Shown in pieces: positions 42,698 through 52,116 of a stretch of DNA of 64,000 nucleotides (the stretch's first letter is position 1; the number at the start of each line of letters is the position of its first letter). The notes below the pieces were generated by a model that did not search any database, was not told the DNA's origin, and saw only the letters and a program-made list of their open reading frames with translations. Made by a program: the position numbers and the translations under genes. This stretch comes from an uncultured Faecalicatena sp. (GTDB lineage Bacteria > Bacillota > Clostridia > Lachnospirales > Lachnospiraceae), in assembly GCA_902489075.1 (NCBI GenBank), contig CABTYO010000005.1, positions 70,756 to 134,755 of the forward strand, written 5' to 3'.

Positions 42698-43516
42698 ATG
42701 CATATTTTGTACCAGCGTCTGGCGACGCTGATCAATGGTGGAGATGCGGATACGACAGAGTATCATATTGCGAATGTGATGACGGAGAATATAGACCATA
42801 TTGTAGAGTATTCGATCGGGGAGACGGCGAAGCTGTGTAATGTATCGAAGTCTACGATTTCCAAGTTTGTCCGCAGCCTGGGATTCGAGGATTATACGGA
42901 TTTTAAGTGGGCGGCTATGGGGGAGCAGAAAAAGGAGATCTATACGAAGGACGGAAGTACAATCAATATTACGGATTTCATCTGCCAGAACGGGGTGAAT
43001 ACTTATATGGATGTTCTGACCAGGGATATCCGGAATTTGTTCGAGGCAGCGGATTTTCGGAAGATTGATTCTCTGGTGAAGGATATTCATGAGTACAGGA
43101 AGGTGGCTGCATTCGGGGAGGTGTATTCCGAGACGGCGGCTTTGAATTTTCAGTATAAGATGTCGCTTTACCGCAAGTTTGTTTACACAACGATCGATGA
43201 TATGAAGCAGACGCAGTATATTCAGAATGCGGGGGAAGATACGCTGCTGGTCATATTTTCGAATTCGGGCAGGTATATCAGCATGTATACAAGGCTGGAA
43301 GGATGCCCCAGGAAAAAGTGCTTTGACCAGACGAAGGCAAAGGTCGTTCTGATTACGTCGAACCGGAAGATGGCGGAGGATCCAAGGGTAGATGACTGTC
43401 TGTTTCTGGATTACTCGGATAAGGTACAGAATCATCCGATCCTCTATCAGCTCCTGATTGAGCAGATCGCGCTGAGATATCAGCAGATCTATGGTTTCCC
43501 GCAGGAGAAACGATAG
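42698..43516 (+). CDS. RpiR/MurR-family regulator
   Basis: The 272-residue protein has the RpiR HTH (EYSIGETAKLCNVSKSTISKFVRSLGFEDYTDFK) and a SIS-type sugar-phosphate domain (KVAAFGEVYSETAALNFQYKM; EDTLLVIFSNSGRYISMY). It is followed by GH95 and PTS genes, so it probably controls uptake of a phosphorylated sugar. The start follows AAAGGAG. It is 31 bp after the AlbA_2-type gene. Confidence 0.85.
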   Translation: MHILYQRLATLINGGDADTTEYHIANVMTENIDHIVEYSIGETAKLCNVSKSTISKFVRSLGFEDYTDFKWAAMGEQKKEIYTKDGSTINITDFICQNGVNTYMDVLTRDIRNLFEAADFRKIDSLVKDIHEYRKVAAFGEVYSETAALNFQYKMSLYRKFVYTTIDDMKQTQYIQNAGEDTLLVIFSNSGRYISMYTRLEGCPRKKCFDQTKAKVVLITSNRKMAEDPRVDDCLFLDYSDKVQNHPILYQLLIEQIALRYQQIYGFPQEKR

Positions 43517-43595
43517 ATGTTAAAAGGAATCAAAAGAGAAATTTCTGATTAAGTTTCCAATATGCGAACTTTTCAGGAGTTTCTTTTTTTCTTGT

Positions 43596-43601
43596 TATAA
43601 T
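43596..43601 (+). promoter_or_regulatory. -10 element of the GH95-PTS unit
   Basis: TATAAT lies 36 bp before the GH95 start. No strong -35 is seen. Confidence 0.35.
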
Positions 43602-43637
43602 ACCAGTATCAACAAAGAAGAGAGAGGAGAGGTGAGG

Positions 43638-45941
43638 ATGAGCAGACTGTGGTTTCAAAAGGAAGCAGATAACTGGAATGAAGCACTTCCGATCGGAAAT
43701 GGATTTCTGGGGGCTATGGTATTCGGCGGCACTTCCACCGAGAGAATCCAGGTCAATGAGGATTCTGTCTGGTCCGGCGGTTTTATGGACCGGGTCAATG
43801 AGGATGCACGGGCAAATCTGGATACGATCAGAAAGCTTCTGACAGACGGCAATGTCCGTGAGGCTGAAAAGCTGGCAGCCAGGAGCATGTATGCGACATA
43901 TCCGCATATGCGGCATTACCAGACGCTGGGCGATGTCTGGATAGAATTCACAGACATGCAGGCAGGACACAGGCTGGAGTATACGAAGGATCATTTTCCC
44001 GTTGTGATAACCGAGAAGAAAGAGGTCCTGGATTATGAGCGGTCTCTTGATCTGGAGACAGCGCTTGGCGGGATGTCTTACCGGCAGGAGAACGGCAGTC
44101 ACAAAAGAGAATATTTTGCATCGAATCCGGCACAGGTGATTGTTTACAGAATCAAGGCAGAAGGGGAAAGCCGGCTGAACTTTGAGGTTTCTGCAACAAG
44201 GAAGGACAACCGGAGCGGACGCGGCTCTTCTTACTGTGACGGGGTATCTGCCCTGGAGAATCAGTTCATCTGCCTGCATGGCTGGCAGGGGAACCGGGAC
44301 GGGATCGGATTCGAGATGGCTGTCCGTGTGGAGTCAAAGGGCGGCAGCCAGTACAGTATGGGCAGCCGTATCATAGTAGAAGGTGCGAAGGAAGCGGTTC
44401 TCTATGTGACAGGGCGGACCACATACCGAAGTGAAGACCCGCATGAATGGTGTATGGAAACGCTGTCCCGTGCAGGAGCAAAGGACCCGGAAGAGCTGAA
44501 AAGGGAACATATCAGTGATTATCAGAAGTATTTTCGGGCAAGCCGCCTTTATCTGGCATCAGACACGGATGGGGAGCAGTATCCGATTCCGGAACGTCTG
44601 CAACGGATGCGGGAGGGGTATTCGGATATCGGGCTTGTGAACATTTATTATGATTATGCCAGATATCTCCTGATCAGTTCCAGCAGGGAACACAGCCTTC
44701 CCTCCAATCTGCAGGGAATCTGGAACGAAGAATTTGAGCCTGCCTGGGGGTCAAAGTATACGATCAATATCAATATCGAGATGAATTACTGGCTGGCGGA
44801 GAAGACAGGGCTGTCCAGTCTGCACATGCCGCTGATTGAGCATTTGAAAAAAATGCATGTGCATGGCAGGGAAGTCGCGGAAAAGATGTATGGGGCAAGA
44901 GGATTCTGCTGCCATCACAATACGGATATCTGGGGAGACTGTGCCCCCCAGGATAATCATACCTCAGCGACCATCTGGCCGATGGGCGGGGCATGGCTGT
45001 GCCTGCATCTGATCGAACATTATCAGTATACAAAGGATGAGGCGTTTATTCAGGAGTATTTTGACATTTTAAGAGACAGTGTTTTATTCTTTCTGGATTA
45101 CATGGTCCAGGATGAAGATGGATACTGGATCACCGGGCCTTCCAGTTCGCCGGAGAATATTTATCTCAATGAGAAGGATGAGTTTGGCTGTCTGTGCATG
45201 GGACCAACGATGGACCGTGAGATCCTGTATGAATTATTCAGCGGCTTTATCAAGATTGCAGAAGAACTCGGTGTAGAGCAGGAGCTTTTACAACAGGTGA
45301 AGGAACGCCTAAGTGCACTGCCTCCTCTGAAAATCGGGAAAAACGGGCAGGTTCAGGAATGGCGCACGGACTATGAGGAGATCGACCGGGGACACCGTCA
45401 TATCTCCCAGCTATTCGCGCTTTATCCGGGCAGCCAGATCAGGGTGGATAAGACACCGAAGCTTGCCGAAGCGGCGGCGCGTACCCTGGAAAGGCGGCTT
45501 GAGTTCGGCGGAGGACATACGGGATGGAGCAAAGCATGGATCATTTTGTTCTATGCGCGCCTTGGAAAGGGCGAAGCATCCTGGCAGAACTTAAAGGAAC
45601 TTCTGGAGAATGCAACACTGGATAACCTGTTTGATAATCATCCCCCGTTCCAGATTGACGGAAACTTCGGCGGGGCAGCAGGAATCATGGAAATGCTGAT
45701 ACAGGATTATCAGGAAGAGGTGTATCTGCTCCCCGCACTTCCAAAGGAGTTAGAAGAAGGAAAGGTGACCGGAATCCATTTAAAGTGCGGCTGCATACTG
45801 GATTTCGAGTGGGCCGAAGGAGAGATACAGACAATAAAGCTTCACGGGCTTCGGGATGGCAGGGTCAAACTTTTAGAAAAAGGCAGGAAGTCTGTGGGAA
45901 TAAGTTTTCAGGAAAATGTGGATAAAATCATAGAGTTTTAG
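43638..45941 (+). CDS. Intracellular GH95 alpha-L-fucosidase (or alpha-L-galactosidase)
   Basis: The 767-residue protein matches GH95: N-terminal WNEALPIGNGFLGAMVFGG and RIQVNEDSVWSGG, then NLQGIWNEEFEPAWGSKYTININIEMNYW with the two catalytic-site Asn near 377, ITGPSSSPEN near 503 (general acid Glu), and PFQIDGNFGGAAGI near 672 (Asp). No signal peptide is present, so it acts on imported sugar. GH95 members remove alpha-1,2-linked L-fucose or alpha-L-galactose. The product would feed fucI/fucK. The ATG at 43638 is preferred to a GTG 6 bp upstream. Confidence 0.9.
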   Translation: MSRLWFQKEADNWNEALPIGNGFLGAMVFGGTSTERIQVNEDSVWSGGFMDRVNEDARANLDTIRKLLTDGNVREAEKLAARSMYATYPHMRHYQTLGDVWIEFTDMQAGHRLEYTKDHFPVVITEKKEVLDYERSLDLETALGGMSYRQENGSHKREYFASNPAQVIVYRIKAEGESRLNFEVSATRKDNRSGRGSSYCDGVSALENQFICLHGWQGNRDGIGFEMAVRVESKGGSQYSMGSRIIVEGAKEAVLYVTGRTTYRSEDPHEWCMETLSRAGAKDPEELKREHISDYQKYFRASRLYLASDTDGEQYPIPERLQRMREGYSDIGLVNIYYDYARYLLISSSREHSLPSNLQGIWNEEFEPAWGSKYTININIEMNYWLAEKTGLSSLHMPLIEHLKKMHVHGREVAEKMYGARGFCCHHNTDIWGDCAPQDNHTSATIWPMGGAWLCLHLIEHYQYTKDEAFIQEYFDILRDSVLFFLDYMVQDEDGYWITGPSSSPENIYLNEKDEFGCLCMGPTMDREILYELFSGFIKIAEELGVEQELLQQVKERLSALPPLKIGKNGQVQEWRTDYEEIDRGHRHISQLFALYPGSQIRVDKTPKLAEAAARTLERRLEFGGGHTGWSKAWIILFYARLGKGEASWQNLKELLENATLDNLFDNHPPFQIDGNFGGAAGIMEMLIQDYQEEVYLLPALPKELEEGKVTGIHLKCGCILDFEWAEGEIQTIKLHGLRDGRVKLLEKGRKSVGISFQENVDKIIEF

Positions 45942-45960
45942 AGAAAGGGTGGAAAAACAA

Positions 45961-47394
45961 ATGAAATATGAAGCAATGATCCGTGAAATCATGGAAAAAA
46001 TAGGTGGAAAAGAGAATATCATCAGTGTATATCATTGTGCGACAAGGCTGCGTTTTCAGTTAAAGGATGAGTCAAAGGCTGATGAAACCGGAATCAAAGC
46101 GGTTGAGGGCGTGCTCTCTGTGATCAGGGGCGGCGGACAGTTCCAGGTAGTAATCGGACAGCATGTCGGCGATGTGTACAAAGAGATGAATTCTTTATAT
46201 GGCCTGAACGGAGAAAATACGGAATTAAAGGATGCAAAAGAATTTAAGGAAGAGATGAAGGACAAGAAGGTAAGCAGTCGTCTTCTGGATACAATTTCAG
46301 GTGTGTTTACCCCGATCCTGGGCCTGCTGATGGCCACCGGTGTGATCAAAGGTATCCTGGCACTGCTCACGGCAACGGGAATTCTTACCTCAGCGGATGG
46401 AACCTATCAGATCTTAAATATTGTAGCAGACAGCTTTTTCAACTTCCTGCCATTATTCCTTGGATACACGGCAATGAAGAAGTTCGGCGGAACCCCGTTC
46501 CTCGGCGTTGCGATCGGTGCCTCACTGGTCTATCCGTCCATCGCTGTTATCATGGCAGGAGAGCCTCTCTTTACAGCGTTTAGCGGAACCATATTTGAAT
46601 CACCGGTATATGTTACATTTTTAGGAATCCCGGTGATCCTGATGAACTATGCAAGTTCCGTTATTCCGGTCATCATCATCTGCTACTTTGCGGCAAAAGT
46701 GGAAAAGTTCTTTGCAAAAAGGATCGGCGACCTGCTTCGTTCTTTCCTTGTGCCGGCACTGACTCTTATCATCAGTGTCATCCTGGGACTGCTCATCATC
46801 GGACCTGTAGTAAGCTTTGTCAGCAGTTTATTAGGGGCTGGTGTGTCAGCACTGTTTAACTTAAATGCAACAATCGCAGGATTTTTATACGGCGCACTGA
46901 TTCAGGTATGTGTTATGTTCGGAGTACACTGGGGATTTGTAGCGATCTCCATCAATAACCTGTCCACCCTGGGATTCGATCCGATTACCATAGCAGGTCT
47001 TGCATCTGCATTCGGCCAGGCAGGCGTCGTGCTCGTGATCATGCTGAAAACAAGAAACAAAAAGTTGAAATCCACCTGCGGTCCGGCACTGATCTCTTCC
47101 ATGTTCGGAATTACAGAGCCCTGTGTATACGGTGTTACTCTTCAGTACAAAAAGTCTTTCCTGCTTGCATGTATCGCATCCGGGTTCGGCGGTGCCATCA
47201 TCGGTGCAGCAGGCGTAAAACAGTATATCTACGGAGTAAACGGTGTGTTCGGATGGCTTCAGACGATCAATCCGTCCGTTGGATTTGATGCGACAACAGT
47301 TGCGGCGATTATGGCATGTGTCGTCAGCTTTATCGTTTCCGCAGTCCTGATGCTGATCTTTGGAAAAGACGTGATTCAGGAAACAAATAAATAA
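45961..47394 (+). CDS. PTS beta-glucoside-type EIIBC permease
   Basis: The 477-residue protein has an EIIB domain with phospho-Cys26 (VYHCATRLRFQL), then an EIIC of about ten membrane segments (TPILGLLMATGVIKG, YTAMKKFGGTPFLGVAIG, GVHWGFVAI, SSMFGITEPCVYGVTLQYKK). The C-terminus ends after EIIC, so no EIIA domain is fused and none is adjacent. It lies 19 bp after GH95. A phosphorylated product from a beta-glucoside-type permease followed by a fucosidase is an unusual pair; no phospho-beta-glucosidase is nearby. Confidence 0.88.
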   Translation: MKYEAMIREIMEKIGGKENIISVYHCATRLRFQLKDESKADETGIKAVEGVLSVIRGGGQFQVVIGQHVGDVYKEMNSLYGLNGENTELKDAKEFKEEMKDKKVSSRLLDTISGVFTPILGLLMATGVIKGILALLTATGILTSADGTYQILNIVADSFFNFLPLFLGYTAMKKFGGTPFLGVAIGASLVYPSIAVIMAGEPLFTAFSGTIFESPVYVTFLGIPVILMNYASSVIPVIIICYFAAKVEKFFAKRIGDLLRSFLVPALTLIISVILGLLIIGPVVSFVSSLLGAGVSALFNLNATIAGFLYGALIQVCVMFGVHWGFVAISINNLSTLGFDPITIAGLASAFGQAGVVLVIMLKTRNKKLKSTCGPALISSMFGITEPCVYGVTLQYKKSFLLACIASGFGGAIIGAAGVKQYIYGVNGVFGWLQTINPSVGFDATTVAAIMACVVSFIVSAVLMLIFGKDVIQETNK

Positions 47395-47410
47395 AGTAAA
47401 TAAATAGTGA

Positions 47411-47462
47411 GTGCCGGGCTTTGCTCCGGCACAGGAGGCAGAGGGCATCGTTTGATGTCCTC
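47411..47462 (+). other. Tandem hairpins after the PTS gene
   Basis: GTGCCGG/CCGGCAC (47411-47432) and GAGGGCATC/GATGTCCTC (47441-47462) form two stems. Neither is followed by a T-run, so factor-independent termination is doubtful. Confidence 0.45.
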
Positions 47463-47580
47463 AATCTGCATATCATACTGTTCTGGTAAGACATTTTCCA
47501 ACACTTTGTTCTATAAACCGCTTTCCCATTTCCTTTACTTGTTGTATACTGAAGTATATATCGAATAGATACTGTATTTT

Positions 47581-47619
47581 TAACAGCAGGCAGCGACAAC
47601 CTGCCTGCTGTTATTTTGT
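47581..47619 (+). terminator. Terminator-like hairpin in the leader of the response regulator gene
   Basis: A perfect 13-bp stem TAACAGCAGGCAG with CTGCCTGCTGTTA (47581-47593, 47601-47613) is followed by TTTTGTT and lies only 20 bp before the ribosome site. It could end the upstream PTS unit or act as an attenuator. Confidence 0.6.
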
Positions 47620-47652
47620 TAAATGAATTTGTTTACACAGGAGGAAAATGCA

Positions 47653-49257
47653 TTGTACAAGGTTTTACTGGTAGATGATGAAATTCTGGTGCGTGAGGCC
47701 ATCAGCGCCAAGATCGAATGGAACAAGCTTGGATTTGAACTGGCAGGGGACTGTGAGAACGGAAAGGATGCGATTGAGTTTATCAAGGAGAATCCGGTCG
47801 ATGTTGTACTCACGGATATCTGTATGCCTTACATAGACGGGATGGGGTTAAGCAAGTATGTGTATGAGAACTTCCCGCAGACTACGATTATTATTTTCAG
47901 CGGATACAGTGATTTCGAATATGCAAAGCAGGCAATTCAGTATAAGGTCGCGGAATATATTTTAAAGCCTGTGACTGCAAAGGAATTGTCAGAAGTGCTC
48001 ACCAGGATCAGGGAAAAGCTGGACAGTGAGCGGCAGCAGGAACAGAAGATAGATGAACTGACAAAGGTCTACCACAGTTATACGAAGAACGAGTCACTGA
48101 TCATCTCCAGGACGCTTTCACGTCTGGTAAAGGGAACCCAGGAGGCAGCGACAAGCTTAAGGGAACTTGAGGAGTTCGGGATCACGGTGAAGAGTGATGC
48201 ATATCGTGTGGCAGCGGTGGATATTGATGTGTATTCCGACCTCTATGAAGTGGATGACGAGCTGAAAAAAGAAAGCGCACTGATGTCTTTTGTGGTGGAG
48301 AATATTTCCAGTGAGATCGTGAATAACCACAAGGCAGGGCTGGCATACAGGGATTCTGACAACCGTGTCTGTATTCTGTTTTTTACCAATAAGCCAAAAG
48401 AATTTACGGCTGAGGTGGTGAAGATCTGCAGGGAGATCAAAGAGACTGTATATGATACCATGAAGCTGAGCATTTCTATGGGGATCGGCGGCTATGTGGA
48501 TTCTCTGGATGAACTTTACAAGTCTTATGATGCCGCGGCAGCGACGCTTCGGTACCGCTATACAAAGGGCTGCGGGATGATCTTCGACTGCGAGCAGGAG
48601 ATGACATCAGGCAATCCGATGGAGCTGGAACAGGATTTTAAGGATCTTGCATCCGCATTGAGAGGAAAGGATGAAAAGACGTTAACGGATACAATAGATC
48701 ATATCGAGAGCTGGATGAGGACGGGGTATGTAAGCAGGAATAAGTGTGTCGCTTATCTTCATCAGGTCCTGCGTATTATTTATGAAACGGTCCATGAGAC
48801 AGAGGAGAGTTTCGGGCTGAAGGATTCAGATATTTCTAATATCACGGATGCCAGAAGCCTTGAGAAGGCAATGGCGCTGATCCGCGATTATGCGTCCCGG
48901 GGACTTGATGCGGAGAACGCGGCAGGTCAGTCAAGCGGAGAGCGGCAGGCTGTGATGGCGGTGGATTATCTTAAGGAGAATTACAGCAATCCGGATCTGA
49001 GCCTGAACCATATCTGTGAATATCTGAATATCAGTACAAGCCGGTTCAGCAGCATTTTTAAGGAGAGCACAGGGAAGACCTTTACAGAGGCGCTGACGAA
49101 TATCCGTATGGAGCGGGCAAAGCAGCTTCTTAGGCAGACCAGCCTCAAGAATTACGAGATCGCCGAAAAAGTAGGGTTCAGCGATCCACATTACTTTAGC
49201 ATTGCTTTTAAGAAGATGACAGGAAAGACACCAAAGGAGTACGCAAGAGAGAAGTAA
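47653..49257 (+). CDS. YesN-type response regulator with AraC output domain
   Basis: The 534-residue protein has a receiver domain (VLLVDDEILVREAI, phospho-acceptor D55 in VLTDICMPYIDG, ILKPVTAKEL), a long central domain and a C-terminal AraC HTH (SLNHICEYLNISTSRFSSIFKESTGKTF; YEIAEKVGFSDPHYFSIAFKKMTGKTPKEY). The start is taken as TTG at 47653, 8 bases after AGGAGG and giving the usual YKVLLVDDE start; the ATG 30 bp upstream has no ribosome site. It is paired with the YesM-type kinase 3 bp downstream and probably controls the ABC importer genes that follow. Confidence 0.88.
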   Translation: MYKVLLVDDEILVREAISAKIEWNKLGFELAGDCENGKDAIEFIKENPVDVVLTDICMPYIDGMGLSKYVYENFPQTTIIIFSGYSDFEYAKQAIQYKVAEYILKPVTAKELSEVLTRIREKLDSERQQEQKIDELTKVYHSYTKNESLIISRTLSRLVKGTQEAATSLRELEEFGITVKSDAYRVAAVDIDVYSDLYEVDDELKKESALMSFVVENISSEIVNNHKAGLAYRDSDNRVCILFFTNKPKEFTAEVVKICREIKETVYDTMKLSISMGIGGYVDSLDELYKSYDAAAATLRYRYTKGCGMIFDCEQEMTSGNPMELEQDFKDLASALRGKDEKTLTDTIDHIESWMRTGYVSRNKCVAYLHQVLRIIYETVHETEESFGLKDSDISNITDARSLEKAMALIRDYASRGLDAENAAGQSSGERQAVMAVDYLKENYSNPDLSLNHICEYLNISTSRFSSIFKESTGKTFTEALTNIRMERAKQLLRQTSLKNYEIAEKVGFSDPHYFSIAFKKMTGKTPKEYAREK

Positions 49258-49260
49258 AGT

Positions 49261-51060
49261 ATGAAGAAAAAAGAAGAACCCAGGACCATATTCAGCAAGT
49301 TTAAAAGCATACAGAGTACGATGATGGTTTCATTTTCCGTGCTGATGGTGATTGCCGTACTGATCTTTTTGTTTATTGCATTGAATTATACGAGTAAGTC
49401 CATTTATGAGAACTCCATCAATTATACATCACAGATCATCAAGCAGGTAAACTATGATATTGATTCTTATGTAAAGTATCTGGAGAATATTTCGTATATC
49501 GTTTCCACAAGCAGTGATGTATCCCGCTATCTGTATAATACGAACCAGACCGAGGAAGAACTGAATGAAGAAAAGGAAAGGATCCTCTCACAGTTCAAGA
49601 CGATCCTGGACAGCCGCAGTGATATCTATAATATTGCCGTTGTAGCGAACAATGGGCGCAGTATCTTAAACGACGGGCAGGATGAGTTTACGGAATATAT
49701 CAATATTAAGGAACAGAGCTGGTATAAGGCGGCACTGGAAGCCAGGGACGGGACGGCGATTTCTTCTTCCCATGTCCAGAACTCGATCATCAGCAGCTAT
49801 AAGTGGGTCATTACACTGAGCAAGGCCCTGATCAATTATAATACGGGACAGAGGGATGGTGTGTTTTTTGTTGACCTGAATTACACTGCGATCAGTGAGC
49901 TGTGCAATAATAACAGTATCGGGAATAAGGGATACATCTTTATTCTGGATGAGGACGGGAATATCATCTATCACCCCAAACAGCAGCTGATGTACAGTGG
50001 ACTGATTACGGAGAATATCGATGAAATCATGGCTTCGAAATCCGATTATCTGAATACAGGGGACAAGATCTATACCTTATCAAAGTCAAACAAGACAGGC
50101 TGGATCGTGGTCGGCGCAGCGAACACTTCAGAGCTTTTAAAGAATAATAAGCAGGCCCAGATGATGTATCTGCTTGTGGCAGCAGTCCTGCTTTTAAGTG
50201 TAATCGTGGTTTCCAATATTATTTCCAGGGAAATTACGAGACCGATCCGTCAGCTTCGGGATTCCATGAGTATGGTGGAAGAAGGGAAGTTTGACAAGGC
50301 AAATGTAGAGGTTACAGCGAACAATGAAGTCGGCAGCCTGAGTAAATCATTTAACGTAATGACAGAGCGCATCCATACACTGATGGAGCAGAATGTATAC
50401 GAGCAGAAGCAGAAGAGGAAAAATGAGATGAGGGCGCTGCAGGCGCAGATCAATCCTCATTTCCTTTACAATACGCTGGACTCCATTATCTGGATGTCCG
50501 AGGCGGGGCAGAATGAAGCGGTTGTCCTGATGACCTCTGCACTGGCGAAGCTGCTTCGGCAGAGCATCAGCAATGATAAGGAACAGGTAACGCTGATGGA
50601 GGAGATTGAATATGTGCGCAGTTATCTGACGATCCAGAAGATGCGTTATAAGGATAAGCTGGAGTATTCGATCGAGGTTGCGCCGGAGATCATGCATGTC
50701 ATGATTATCAAGTTTGCACTGCAGCCCCTTGTAGAGAATGCGATCTACCATGGGCTTAAATATAAGGAAACGAAGGGAAATCTTAATATCCGGGCATATG
50801 AACGGGGAAGTAAGGTCTGCATTACTGTTGCAGACGACGGCGTGGGGATGGATCAGGAGACTCTGGAACATATCTTTGACGAGACAGTCAAAGACCACAA
50901 GTCGAATGGCGTCGGAGTACCGAATGTGCAGAAGAGACTGCAGCTTTATTATGGAAAGGAATACGGTATCACATATATCAGCAGAAAGGGGGTAGGCACA
51001 GTGGCTACTGTGACAGTACCGCTTATGAGCCGCTCAGATGAGGAAGAAAGTGATCAATAA
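49261..51060 (+). CDS. YesM-type sensor histidine kinase
   Basis: The 599-residue protein has an N-terminal membrane helix (about 21-41), an extracytoplasmic dCache-like sensor (about 45-290), a second helix, HAMP (ITRPIRQLRDSMSMVEEGKF), a His_kinase domain with H400 (LQAQINPHFLYNTLDSIIWM) and an ATPase domain (LQPLVENAIYHGLK, DDGVGMD, GVGVPNVQKRL). It phosphorylates the YesN-type regulator upstream. Its last 23 bp overlap the next gene, a membrane-tethered sugar-binding protein that may present ligand to it. Confidence 0.9.
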   Translation: MKKKEEPRTIFSKFKSIQSTMMVSFSVLMVIAVLIFLFIALNYTSKSIYENSINYTSQIIKQVNYDIDSYVKYLENISYIVSTSSDVSRYLYNTNQTEEELNEEKERILSQFKTILDSRSDIYNIAVVANNGRSILNDGQDEFTEYINIKEQSWYKAALEARDGTAISSSHVQNSIISSYKWVITLSKALINYNTGQRDGVFFVDLNYTAISELCNNNSIGNKGYIFILDEDGNIIYHPKQQLMYSGLITENIDEIMASKSDYLNTGDKIYTLSKSNKTGWIVVGAANTSELLKNNKQAQMMYLLVAAVLLLSVIVVSNIISREITRPIRQLRDSMSMVEEGKFDKANVEVTANNEVGSLSKSFNVMTERIHTLMEQNVYEQKQKRKNEMRALQAQINPHFLYNTLDSIIWMSEAGQNEAVVLMTSALAKLLRQSISNDKEQVTLMEEIEYVRSYLTIQKMRYKDKLEYSIEVAPEIMHVMIIKFALQPLVENAIYHGLKYKETKGNLNIRAYERGSKVCITVADDGVGMDQETLEHIFDETVKDHKSNGVGVPNVQKRLQLYYGKEYGITYISRKGVGTVATVTVPLMSRSDEEESDQ

Positions 51061-52036
51061 AAAAAGAATAACAGGCGTGTTCATCTTTATCATTATTGCC
51101 GCGATCCTTCTGGTCGCATTCGGACTGTTTGATTCAAAGAACCGCGAAAAGAAGGTTTATAAGGTGATTCTGATCCCTAAGACGATTGACAGTACGAATG
51201 GATTCTGGACATCCCTCATTGCAGGTGCCCAGCTGGGGGCAGAGGAATTCAACATGGAGATCGAGGTCCTGGGAGGCAAGTCGGAGGAAGATATTAAAGG
51301 ACAGATCGGCTGGATCGAGGAGAGCATCAAAAAGAAGCCGGATGTCCTGCTCGTGGCCCCCTGCAGTTATTCCGATACAAGCGAGGCGTTGCAGGAAGTA
51401 GTGGACAGCGGGATCAGGCTGGTCCTCATTGATTCTGTGATCGACCGTGACGTTGCCCAGTGCACTGTGGCTACGGATAATTACCGGGGAGGCAGGGAAC
51501 TGGGAGAATACGCAAGGACTCTGATCGATGATAAGACTCAGATCGGAATTGTAGCCCATGTGAAAGGCTCTTCCACTGCGATCGACCGGGAAAAGGGGCT
51601 GCGGGACGGACTGGGAGCGTGTGAATCCCAGGTAAAGGATGTGGTCTTCTGCGATTCTTCTTATGATAAGGCATACAGCCAGACGATGGAGATGCTAAAG
51701 CGCTATCCGGAGATCGGGATGATCATGGGGACGAATGAATATTCTGCAGTTGGAGCTGCAAGGGCCATTAAAGACCTGGGCCTTGGCGGGAAGGTAAAAG
51801 TGGTCGGGTTCGACAATTCTATAGAAGAGATCCAGCTGATGGAAGAGGGGGTCTTCCAGGGAATAGTCATCCAGAAGCCATTTAATATGGGATATCTGGG
51901 GATCGAGCAGGCAGCCAATATCATGAACGGAAGGAAAGTGGAGAAAAATCTGGATTCCGGATGCAAACTGATTAACCGCAATAATATGTATGAAGAAGAG
52001 AACCAGAGGCTTCTCTATCCGCTGACAGGACAGTGA
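51038..52036 (+). CDS. Membrane-anchored ribose-type sugar-binding protein
   Basis: The 332-residue protein has one N-terminal membrane helix (TGVFIFIIIAAILLVAFGLF), no lipobox, then an RbsB-like type I binding fold: VILIPKTIDSTNGFWTSLIAGAQLGAEEF, ATDNYRGGRELGEYA, GTNEYSAVGAARAIKDLGLGGKVKVVGFDNS. It overlaps the kinase gene by 23 bp. This suggests a three-component sensor in which the binding protein senses sugar for the kinase, separate from the transport lipoprotein encoded at 56271. A terminator follows. Confidence 0.85.
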   Translation: MRKKVINKKRITGVFIFIIIAAILLVAFGLFDSKNREKKVYKVILIPKTIDSTNGFWTSLIAGAQLGAEEFNMEIEVLGGKSEEDIKGQIGWIEESIKKKPDVLLVAPCSYSDTSEALQEVVDSGIRLVLIDSVIDRDVAQCTVATDNYRGGRELGEYARTLIDDKTQIGIVAHVKGSSTAIDREKGLRDGLGACESQVKDVVFCDSSYDKAYSQTMEMLKRYPEIGMIMGTNEYSAVGAARAIKDLGLGGKVKVVGFDNSIEEIQLMEEGVFQGIVIQKPFNMGYLGIEQAANIMNGRKVEKNLDSGCKLINRNNMYEEENQRLLYPLTGQ

Positions 52037-52077
52037 TGGCTCAGCGGGCAGCAAAAATGTGAAGAAAGTACCAAAAA

Positions 52078-52116
52078 GGTTAAAAAATTACCAGGTGTAA
52101 TTTTTTAACCTTTTTT
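52078..52116 (+). terminator. Strong intrinsic terminator after the sensor operon
   Basis: GGTTAAAAAATTAC (52078-52091) pairs with GTAATTTTTTAACC (52097-52110), a perfect 14-bp stem, followed by six T. Confidence 0.88.

Noticed and set aside
47411..47462. Rho-independent terminator after the PTS gene
   Set aside because: Two good stems, but neither has a T-run; kept as hairpins only.
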